Source: an uncultured Alphaproteobacteria bacterium
Lineage (GTDB): Bacteria > Pseudomonadota > Alphaproteobacteria > Caulobacterales > Caulobacteraceae
Assembly: GCA_903933475.1 (NCBI GenBank)
Contig: CAIZKE010000306.1
Location: forward strand, 1 to 5,570
Direction: 5' to 3'
DNA: 5,570 bases
Shown here: piece after piece, positions 1 to 5,273 of the stretch
Position numbering within the stretch: position 1 is the stretch's first letter
How the letters are laid out: every line of letters begins with the position of its first letter
Notes under the pieces: model-generated
Databases searched by the model: none
What the model was told of the DNA's origin: nothing
The model's input: only the letters and a program-made list of their open reading frames with translations
Position numbers and translations under genes: made by a program

Positions 1-165
1 GGTCCGCTCGCCGACGCCCGCCAGCCGGGCGATCTCGGAGAAGGCGGCCTCTTCAAGCCGACCCTCTTCGAGTAGCCGGCTCACGACGTCGAGAATCCGC
101 GCCTCGGTCTGGGCCTTCTGCTGGCCTCTCGAGAGACTTTCCGGCATATCACCCACGGCCTTCAT
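1..165 (-). CDS. TetR-family transcriptional regulator, N-terminal fragment (cut by the left edge)
   Basis: Reading leftward from the ATG at 165-163 gives 55 uninterrupted codons to the window edge. After a polar leader, residues 20-35 form a first helix (TEARILDVVSRLLEEG). Then comes FSEIARLAGVGERT (residues 42-55), which fits the first part of a TetR helix-turn-helix: the 'IA..AGV' turn is clear, and the expected YxHF stretch would fall just outside the window. TetR proteins are cytoplasmic dimeric repressors whose C-terminal domain binds a ligand; that domain is missing here, so no ligand can be suggested. The start could instead be Met7 (147-145); neither start has a strong ribosome binding site. 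The gene lies 47 nt downstream of the phosphoesterase gene on the same strand, so readthrough is possible. An inverted repeat overlapping the ATG suggests its own control. The family call is fairly safe and the function is unknown. Confidence 0.75.
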   Translation of the reverse strand, partial: MKAVGDMPESLSRGQQKAQTEARILDVVSRLLEEGRLEEAAFSEIARLAGVGERT

Positions 166-181
166 GACAGATGTACTGCCA
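165..181. promoter_or_regulatory. Candidate operator: inverted repeat over the start of the left-edge TetR gene
   Basis: TGACAG and CTGCCA flank a 5-nt spacer (ATGTA), giving two half-sites of TG(A/G)CAG with one mismatch. The repeat begins at the first base of the regulator's ATG and runs into its leader. On the minus strand a TTGACC box lies just upstream (202-197), but no good -10 element follows it. TetR regulators often bind short palindromes at their own promoters, so autoregulation is a reasonable inference. A 6-bp imperfect repeat can also arise by chance. Confidence 0.3.
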
Positions 182-212
182 CCAAATCAGGCTGCAGGTC
201 AATGGGTTGGCT

Positions 213-1031
213 TCAGGCTGCCAGGCTGGCCTCGGGCACTCCGGCGACCAGGCCCTGGCGGGCGGGACGCGGAAGGCGCTTCTGTTCCCGGCTCCAGTCC
301 AGCAGGATCAGTTCGCCGTCCTCCCGCTCCGCGATCGCCGTGCAGCTTTCGACCCAGTCACCGTCGTTGACGTAAAGGATGTCGTCGAAGCGGCGGATCT
401 CTGCCTTGTGGATGTGTCCGCAGATCACCCCATCGACGCCCCTGCGACGCGCCTCGTCGGCGACCGCTTCCTCGTAGTTCTCGATGAACTGGACAGCGTT
501 CTTCACCTTCAGCTTCAGGTAGGCCGACAGGGACCAGTAGCCAAAGCCGAACCGACGGCGCAGACGGTTGAAGACCGTGTTCAGGGTCAGGAGCGTCCGG
601 TAGGCCCAGTCGCCGACAAAGGCCAGCCAGCGGGCGTGCTGCAGGACGCCGTCGAACTCATCGCCGTGGGTGACCAGGAACCGCCGGCCATCGGCAGTCT
701 CGTGGATCGCGTCCCGCATGACCAGGACGTCCCCGAACCGATGGCCGATGAAGTCCCGTGCCGCCTCGTCATGATTGCCGGGCACGTAGATGACCTTCAC
801 GCCCTTGCGGGCCAGCCTGAGGACCTTCTGCACCACATCGTTGTGGGCCTGGGGCCAGTACCAGCCGTTCCGGAGCTTCCAGCCGTCGATGATGTCGCCC
901 ACCAGATAGAGGGTGTCGAATTCCGCGGTCTTTATGAAATCGAGCAGGAGTTCCGCCTGGCACCCCTTTGTGCCGAGGTGGACGTCCGAGATGAAGACCG
1001 TCCGGTATCGGTGTTCATTGTGCATCATCAT
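213..1031 (-). CDS. LpxH-like metallophosphoesterase (UDP-2,3-diacylglucosamine diphosphatase family)
   Basis: This 272-residue protein carries the complete calcineurin-like two-metal set in order: DVHLG (16-20), GDIIDGW (45-51), GNHDE (85-89), THGDEFD (121-127) and GHIH (205-208), followed by NDGDWVES (222-229). This pattern and length match the LpxH-like branch. LpxH cleaves UDP-2,3-diacylglucosamine to lipid X and UMP in lipid A synthesis at the inner face of the cytoplasmic membrane. There is no signal peptide; the segment at 130-185 is rich in aromatic and basic residues and could contact membrane or lipid. Three consecutive ATG codons start the frame; I take the first, preceded by a G-rich run (GGGGGG, about 6 nt upstream) as ribosome binding site. 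Caulobacter uses the unrelated LpxI for this step, so here the protein may be a paralogue with another phospho-substrate. It is divergent from the TetR gene at 1222. Confidence 0.85.
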   Translation of the reverse strand: MMMHNEHRYRTVFISDVHLGTKGCQAELLLDFIKTAEFDTLYLVGDIIDGWKLRNGWYWPQAHNDVVQKVLRLARKGVKVIYVPGNHDEAARDFIGHRFGDVLVMRDAIHETADGRRFLVTHGDEFDGVLQHARWLAFVGDWAYRTLLTLNTVFNRLRRRFGFGYWSLSAYLKLKVKNAVQFIENYEEAVADEARRRGVDGVICGHIHKAEIRRFDDILYVNDGDWVESCTAIAEREDGELILLDWSREQKRLPRPARQGLVAGVPEASLAA

Positions 1032-1060
1032 CGAATCCCCCCGCTGATGACCCCATGTCG

Positions 1061-1103
1061 TTGACGGGACCTAGTTTGATTGCATGTCAGATCAGTGACG
1101 TGC
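1061..1103 (+). promoter_or_regulatory. Divergent control region: TTGACGG box plus 22-bp inverted repeat
   Basis: TTGACGG at 1061-1067 matches the alphaproteobacterial -35 consensus TTGACGS exactly on the plus strand. Downstream lies an inverted repeat, GCATGTCA (1082-1089), a 6-nt spacer (GATCAG), then TGACGTGC (1096-1103). The arms pair at 7 of 8 positions. The palindrome sits where the -10 and start site of a plus-strand promoter would be, although no clear GCTANAWC-type -10 is present. It lies between the phosphoesterase (minus) and TetR (plus) genes, the usual place for a TetR operator. I infer autorepression, possibly with co-control of the phosphoesterase. The regulator's ATG is 118 nt further on, so the leader would be long. 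Confidence 0.45.
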
Positions 1104-1221
1104 GCCGGTGCGGGGCCGCGGCGGTCTGCGGCGTCCGGCGCTTGGGCGCAGGCGTCGCATCCAGACATCGGTGGCGTCACGGCTCTTGCCTTGCCGCACC
1201 CGAGCAGGGACAAGACCCGTC
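1104..1221. other. GC-rich leader upstream of the complete TetR gene, no gene seen
   Basis: The regulator's frame stays open upstream to about 1108, but that stretch reads as an arginine-rich, low-complexity peptide with no resemblance to a TetR N-terminus. I therefore treat it as untranslated leader. It ends with GCAGGGA at 1204-1210, a plausible ribosome binding site about 11 nt before the ATG at 1222. I see no convincing hairpin or second promoter in it. Confidence 0.4.
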
Positions 1222-1848
1222 ATGTCCGGGACGGAACAGGGACGCCGCTCGACGCGGTCGGAGCGCACGCGGCGCGCCTTGATGGAGGTCGCGGTTGCCT
1301 TGATCGCGACCGGCGGGGTGTCGGCGGCGACGCCGGCCGCAGTGGCGTCGGGCGCCGGGGTCGCCCGCACTGCCCTTCTGTACCATTTCCCGGACCGACC
1401 GGGATTCCTCCAGGCCCTTGCCAACCACCTGGCTGGAGAGATGGCCGGGCTCTTCGATGCCTCAGGACGGCTCCCGCCGGGCGTCGACGCCTCGGATCAT
1501 GCCATCGATACCTATTGGGCCCTTCTCCAGGAACCGGTGTTCAGGGTCTTCGTGGAACTTCGCGCCGCCGCCCGGGGCGACGCCGAGGTCGCCGCCGCCA
1601 TATCCGGGCTATTGGCCGATTTCGACTCGGGCCGCCTGGGCGGCCGGTTCGGCGCTGTATCCCAGGCCGGGGAGGATCCGCGGTCCCAGACCAGCCGGGA
1701 CCTGGGGCGGTTCCTCCTCGAGGGCCTGGCCCTTGGCGGCCTGACCTACGACGCCGATGACCGCCGCCGGCGGTTGATCGAGGTGGTCAAGCGCGCCGTC
1801 CGCGGCCTCAACCGGAAGGGCGCGGCCCAGGACCTCTGGCCCGGCTAG
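1222..1848 (+). CDS. TetR/AcrR-family transcriptional regulator
   Basis: This complete 208-residue protein has the usual TetR length. A basic tail (RRSTRSERTRR, 8-18) leads into helix 1 (ALMEVAVALIATGG, 19-32). The helix-turn-helix follows at about 35-56: ATPAAVASGAGVARTALLYHFP, with the diagnostic 'AGV...LYHFPDRPGFLQAL'. Residues 75-200 are helical and would form the ligand-binding and dimer domain; this part is variable in the family, so the ligand cannot be predicted. I chose the ATG at 1222 because it gives a normal N-terminus and follows GCAGGGA; the open frame further upstream reads as non-protein. The gene is divergent from the LpxH-like gene, and a palindrome at 1082-1103 lies between them, which suggests self-regulation and perhaps control of the phosphoesterase. 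Its stop codon runs directly into the palindrome at 1848-1895. Confidence 0.88.
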   Translation: MSGTEQGRRSTRSERTRRALMEVAVALIATGGVSAATPAAVASGAGVARTALLYHFPDRPGFLQALANHLAGEMAGLFDASGRLPPGVDASDHAIDTYWALLQEPVFRVFVELRAAARGDAEVAAAISGLLADFDSGRLGGRFGAVSQAGEDPRSQTSRDLGRFLLEGLALGGLTYDADDRRRRLIEVVKRAVRGLNRKGAAQDLWPG

Positions 1849-1895
1849 ATCCTGTTCCGATAAGTGGGAACCGGCTATCGGATCGAAACAGGATC
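1848..1895. repeat. Alphaproteobacterial extragenic palindromic element (REP-like)
   Basis: The outer arms GATCCTGTT (1848-1856) and AACAGGATC (1887-1895) are perfectly complementary over 9 bp. Inside, CCGATA (1857-1862) pairs with TATCGG (1876-1881), leaving a 5-nt bulge (ATCGA, 1882-1886) and a 13-nt loop (AGTGGGAACCGGC). The core AAGTGGGAACCGG flanked by CCGA and TCGG matches, from memory, a dispersed intergenic palindrome seen many times in rhizobial and related genomes (form CCGAAAAGTGGGAACCGG plus TTTTCGG). The left arm starts at the last base of the TetR stop codon. The element fills most of the 58-nt gap between two convergent genes. Membership in that family rests on recall rather than a search. 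Confidence 0.7.
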
Positions 1896-1906
1896 TCACC
1901 TTTTAC
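1848..1906 (+). terminator. Probable terminator of the TetR gene, formed by the palindrome
   Basis: The 9+6 bp bulged stem at 1848-1895 is followed on the plus strand by CTCACC and then TTTT (1901-1904), a short and slightly distant T-run. On the minus strand no T-run follows the stem. It could thus end TetR transcription and, less efficiently, that of the convergent DUF885 gene. The position between two convergent stop codons supports this role. Confidence 0.5.
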
Positions 1907-3673
1907 CTAGGGCCGGCGCGCCGCCTCCGCTTCGGTCCAGGCCTGGATCCGGGTCTCCAGCATGTCCAGGGGCAGGGGACCGGCCAGCAGGACCGCATCG
2001 TGGAACCGCCGGATGTCGAACCGCTCGCCCAGCCGCTGGCGAGCCGCCTCGCGCAGGGCGACGATACGCATCTCCCCGGTCTTGTACGCCAGGGCCTGGC
2101 CGGGCCAGGAGACATAGCGGGCCAGTTCGACCTCGATGTTCAGGGGCGACAGGGCGCTGTTGTCGGTGAAGCAGGCCCGCGCCTGGTCCAGGGTCCAGCC
2201 CTTCCAGTGGATGCCCGTGTCGGCCACCAGTCGGCAGGCGCGCCACATCTCGTAGGACAGCCGGCCGAACCGCTCCCAGGGGTCACGGTAGATCCCCATC
2301 TCGCCGCCCAGCTTCTCGGCATAGAGGCCCCAGCCCTCGGTGAAAGCCGTCACGTCCGCCGAGCGTCGGAAGCGGGGAACACCCGTTGCCTCCTCGGCCA
2401 GCGCGATCTGCAGGTGATGGCCCGGCACAGCCTCATGGAGGGTCAGGGCGGGCAGTTCGTAGAGCGGGCGCTGGTCCAGTCGGGAGGTGTTGACCATGTA
2501 GCCACCCGCGACCCCCCGGGCTGCAGAGCCGCCGAAATAGCGACCCGTGGTGTAGGTCTCCTCGATCTCGGCCGGCACCGGGCGGACCCCGTAGGATAGC
2601 CGGGGCAGGGTGGCGAACCAGGCCGGCAGTTCGTCGTCGATCCGCTTGGCGATCCGTGATGCCCTTTCCAGCAGGGCCTCGCGACTGTCCGCATAGAACC
2701 GGGGATCGGACCTCAGCATGGCCAGGAAGGCCGGGAAGTCGCCCTTGAAACCAGTCTCGCCGATCACCCCCTCCATTTCGCGCCGGATGCGCGCCACCTC
2801 CGCAAGGCCGATGGCGTGAATCTCGTCGGGTGACATGCGGGTCGTCGTGTGATCGGCCACAAGCCAGCGGTAATAGGCCTTGCCATTGGGCAGGGACCGG
2901 GCGCCCAGCGACTTGCGGGCGGCGGGCAGGTACTCGGTCTCGAGGAACTGGACGAAGCGTCGACGTGCTGGCTGAAGGCCGTCGCGCACGGCGGCCTCCG
3001 CCTCGGCCCTCAGGGCGGCGCGCGTATCCGCCGGCATATCCGTGGGCAGGCGCGACAGGGGCGCCAGCAGGGGATCCGAATCCGGCGGCGTCGCGGCGGC
3101 CCCCCGGGCTCGGGCCAGGACCTGTTCCACGGTCATGCGGGGCTGGGTGAAGCCGGAGGCCGCCCCCCTCCGGGCATTGGCGATCTGGGCGTCGAAATAG
3201 GCGGGTGCCGCCTTCAGTCGGGCGATCCAGGCGCGGGCATCCGCCGCCGTCCGCATGGGCGTTCCCCCGGCGAGATAGGCCAGGGTCTGGTCGAAGCCCC
3301 CGTCGGAATTGAAGGGCATGCGGGCTTCGTCAAAGTCGAGGCTGGCGATCCGGCGGTCCAGGGTCCAGCCCAGGAAGTCGCGGTTCAGGCGGTCTGTGGC
3401 GTCGCCACCCCCGGCCGGCAGGGCCTGAAGTCGGGCGCGGAAGGCGACCAGGGCCGCACGTCGCCGGGCGTCAGCGGCGGGACTGGGGTCTGGGAGGCGC
3501 TCCAGGGCCGCCCGGTCACCCTCCCGGCCCGCATCGAAGGGATCATCCGAAAGGCTCCAGGCCTCGTAGTCCGAGATCAGCTGCGTCAGGGCCGGGGACT
3601 CCGCCCGGGCGGTACCCGCAAGGGCCAGGACAACCGCCACGGCCACGCCCGCAAGCTTCCCGAATCCCGGCAT
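1907..3673 (-). CDS. Exported DUF885-family protein, putative zinc metallopeptidase
   Basis: This 588-residue protein opens with a Sec signal peptide: Lys6, a hydrophobic core at 8-20, and a likely cleavage after ARA (22-24). There is no lipobox cysteine, so the mature protein is probably periplasmic. The C-terminal half carries the DUF885 signature LHEAVPGHHLQ (412-422), with His413, Glu414 and His419/His420 as probable metal and catalytic residues. FTEGWGLYAE (444-453) follows, where Glu446 could be a further ligand. RYVSWPGQALAYKTGE (519-534) is another conserved block. Length and block order fit a full-length family member. The family is predicted to be peptidases but its substrates are poorly known. 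AAGGGAG (3687-3681) lies 7 nt before the ATG, a strong ribosome binding site that fixes the start. The gene is convergent with TetR and divergent from the amino acid permease, which suggests a role in peptide scavenging. Confidence 0.88.
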   Translation of the reverse strand: MPGFGKLAGVAVAVVLALAGTARAESPALTQLISDYEAWSLSDDPFDAGREGDRAALERLPDPSPAADARRRAALVAFRARLQALPAGGGDATDRLNRDFLGWTLDRRIASLDFDEARMPFNSDGGFDQTLAYLAGGTPMRTAADARAWIARLKAAPAYFDAQIANARRGAASGFTQPRMTVEQVLARARGAAATPPDSDPLLAPLSRLPTDMPADTRAALRAEAEAAVRDGLQPARRRFVQFLETEYLPAARKSLGARSLPNGKAYYRWLVADHTTTRMSPDEIHAIGLAEVARIRREMEGVIGETGFKGDFPAFLAMLRSDPRFYADSREALLERASRIAKRIDDELPAWFATLPRLSYGVRPVPAEIEETYTTGRYFGGSAARGVAGGYMVNTSRLDQRPLYELPALTLHEAVPGHHLQIALAEEATGVPRFRRSADVTAFTEGWGLYAEKLGGEMGIYRDPWERFGRLSYEMWRACRLVADTGIHWKGWTLDQARACFTDNSALSPLNIEVELARYVSWPGQALAYKTGEMRIVALREAARQRLGERFDIRRFHDAVLLAGPLPLDMLETRIQAWTEAEAARRP

Positions 3674-3680
3674 GTGCAGC

Positions 3681-3687
3681 CTCCCTT
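3681..3687 (-). promoter_or_regulatory. Strong ribosome binding site of the DUF885 gene
   Basis: Read on the minus strand this is AAGGGAG, 7 nt before the ATG at 3673-3671. It is the best Shine-Dalgarno match in the window and supports that start, which also gives an intact signal peptide. Confidence 0.7.
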
Positions 3688-3693
3688 GCCCTC

Positions 3694-3718
3694 TTGAATG
3701 AACTGGGCACTCTAGAAC
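3694..3718 (+). promoter_or_regulatory. Housekeeping-type promoter for the permease
   Basis: TTGAATG (3694-3700), a 10-nt spacer, and TCTAGAAC (3711-3718) fit the Caulobacter housekeeping sigma consensus TTGACGS-N(10-14)-GCTANAWC. All seven positions of CTANAWC match, and the -35 keeps TTGA. Transcription would start near 3725, giving the permease a leader of about 90 nt. The -35 lies only 21 bp from the DUF885 start codon, so this promoter overlaps the leader of the divergent gene. No equally good promoter for DUF885 is visible. Confidence 0.5.
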
Positions 3719-3738
3719 GAAGTGGGCTTCCTACCCCT

Positions 3739-3767
3739 CTTGCCCGCCTGCGCCAATGCGGGCCAAG
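3739..3767 (+). promoter_or_regulatory. Hairpin in the permease leader
   Basis: CTTGCCCGC (3739-3747) can pair with GCGGG and CAAG (3758-3767) if one C (3763) is bulged. This gives a 9-bp stem with a 10-nt loop. It lies in the predicted leader between the promoter at 3694-3718 and the ATG at 3815. It could be a regulatory RNA fold, an operator or a chance GC-rich pairing. No T-run directly follows, so it is not an obvious terminator. Confidence 0.3.
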
Positions 3768-3814
3768 GTCTGCTGGACGGAGGGTCCCTTTTTGGGGGCC
3801 GGGGGACGACGACC

Positions 3815-5233
3815 ATGAGCTTCATCACCCGGCGTAGGGCCGTGGACCAGCGGCCCGCCACCCAGGGCGCGCATGAGCTTCGCGCCACCCTGCGATGGCC
3901 CCACCTCATGGCCCTTGGGGTCGGTGCCATCGTCGGCACCGGCATCTACACCCTGACGGGCGTGGGGGCCGGCCTGGCGGGGCCGGGGGTCATCCTGTCC
4001 TTCGCCATCGCCGGCGGGGTCTGCACCCTGGCCGCCCTCTGCTATGCCGAGATGGCCACCCTCATTCCCCACGCGGGCAGCGCCTATTCCTATTCCTACG
4101 CCGGCATGGGCGAGATGGTCGCCTGGATCATCGGCTGGAGCCTGATCCTCGAGTACACGGTGGTGTGCTCGGCCGTGGCTGTGGGCTGGTCCGGCTATGC
4201 CCAGGGCTTCCTGGCCGCCCGGGGGATGGACCTTCCGCCCGCCCTCGCCGCCGGACTGCTGGCGGGCCAGGCTGGAGGGCTCGTCAACCTGCCTGCGGTC
4301 CTGATCACCCTGGCGGTGGCCGGCATGCTGCTGGTGGGCCTGAGGGAAAGCGCCAACCTCAACCTCGGCCTGGTTGTCCTGAAGATCGCCGCCCTGGTGG
4401 CCTTCGTCGCCCTGACCCTGCCGGCCTTTGACCCCGAACGGTTTACCCCCTTCCTGCCCTTCGGGTTTTCCGGACAGGTCGGGCCCGACGGGGCACCCCG
4501 GGGGGTCATGGCCGCCGCCGCCCTCATTTTCTTCGCCTTCTATGGATTTGACGCCATCTCGACCGCTGCCGAGGAGGCCGAGAACCCGGGCCGGGACCTG
4601 ACCCTGGGCATCATCGGGTCCATGGCAGCCTGTGCAGTGATCTACATGGCGGTGGCTGCCGTCGCCGTCGGCGGCTCGCCCTGGCGGGTGTTCTCCGAGA
4701 GCGGTGAGCCCCTGGCCTTCATCCTCCGCTCAGGCGGGCATGACCTGGCCGCCGTCCTGATCGCCGCCGTCGCCGTCGTCGCCCTGCCCACCGTCATACT
4801 GGCCTTCATGTTTGGCCAGAGCCGGGTCTTCTTCGCCATGGCCCGGGATGGTCTCCTGCCCCGCACCCTGGCCCGGGTCAGTCCGCGCGGCGCCCCTGTC
4901 CGCGTCACGGTCTTCACAGGGCTGCTGGCCGCCGTCATCGCCGGTGCCGCCCCCCTGAAGCTGATCGCCGAGCTGGCCAACGCCGGCACCCTGGCGGCCT
5001 TCGTGGCCACTGCGGTCTCGATGATGATCCTGCGGGTCCAGAGGCCGGACCTTCCCCGGCCCTTCCGTACGCCCCTCTGGTGGATCGTCGGGCCCCTGGC
5101 GATCGCCGGATGCCTCTATCTTTTCTGGAGCCTGCCGGCCCTGACCCGCTGGCTCTTCCTGGGCTGGAACCTCGTGGGTCTCGCCGTCTACCTTCTCTGG
5201 AGCCGCCGGCACAGCGTACTGGCGGGAAGCTAG
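3815..5233 (+). CDS. APC-superfamily amino acid permease
   Basis: This 472-residue inner-membrane protein has about 12 hydrophobic segments, the normal size for an amino acid-polyamine-organocation transporter. The first membrane helix carries GVGAIVGTGIYTLTG (35-49), the unwound substrate-binding motif of the family. FFAFYGFDAISTAAEEAENPGRD (239-261) marks helix 6 and the loop after it; it resembles the cationic amino acid transporter (CAT) branch. GQSRVFFAMARDGLLP (335-349) follows helix 8. A CAT-like substrate such as a basic amino acid is possible but unproven. I use the ATG at 3815, preceded by GGGGGA (3801-3806, 8 nt away). An upstream in-frame GTG at 3722 would add 31 residues lacking family features and would sit at the predicted transcription start. 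A promoter at 3694-3718 probably drives it together with the PLP enzyme gene that starts 40 nt after its stop. Confidence 0.92.
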   Translation: MSFITRRRAVDQRPATQGAHELRATLRWPHLMALGVGAIVGTGIYTLTGVGAGLAGPGVILSFAIAGGVCTLAALCYAEMATLIPHAGSAYSYSYAGMGEMVAWIIGWSLILEYTVVCSAVAVGWSGYAQGFLAARGMDLPPALAAGLLAGQAGGLVNLPAVLITLAVAGMLLVGLRESANLNLGLVVLKIAALVAFVALTLPAFDPERFTPFLPFGFSGQVGPDGAPRGVMAAAALIFFAFYGFDAISTAAEEAENPGRDLTLGIIGSMAACAVIYMAVAAVAVGGSPWRVFSESGEPLAFILRSGGHDLAAVLIAAVAVVALPTVILAFMFGQSRVFFAMARDGLLPRTLARVSPRGAPVRVTVFTGLLAAVIAGAAPLKLIAELANAGTLAAFVATAVSMMILRVQRPDLPRPFRTPLWWIVGPLAIAGCLYLFWSLPALTRWLFLGWNLVGLAVYLLWSRRHSVLAGS

Positions 5234-5273
5234 GGCTGCCGAACTAGGGCGATGTCGTGGGAGCAGGACGCGG

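Noticed and set aside
171..1064. 297-codon open frame on the plus strand opposite the LpxH-like gene
   Set aside because: It is antisense to a gene with a complete motif set. Its translation shows no family features and long antisense frames are expected at this G+C.
1084..1090. CTGACAT and ACTAGGTC on the minus strand as a promoter for the LpxH-like gene
   Set aside because: The spacing is about 8 nt, below the 10-14 nt range, and the -10 matches poorly.
1108..1221. N-terminal extension of the TetR gene
   Set aside because: The extra 38 residues are Arg-rich and unlike TetR N-termini; the ATG at 1222 gives the normal length and follows a ribosome binding site.
2849..3697. 282-codon open frame on the plus strand opposite DUF885
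   Set aside because: It is Gly/Arg-rich and low in complexity, lies opposite a convincing gene and has no ribosome binding site.
3722..3814. GTG start 31 codons upstream in the permease frame
   Set aside because: The codon would be at or before the predicted transcription start, and the extension is unlike the family N-terminus.
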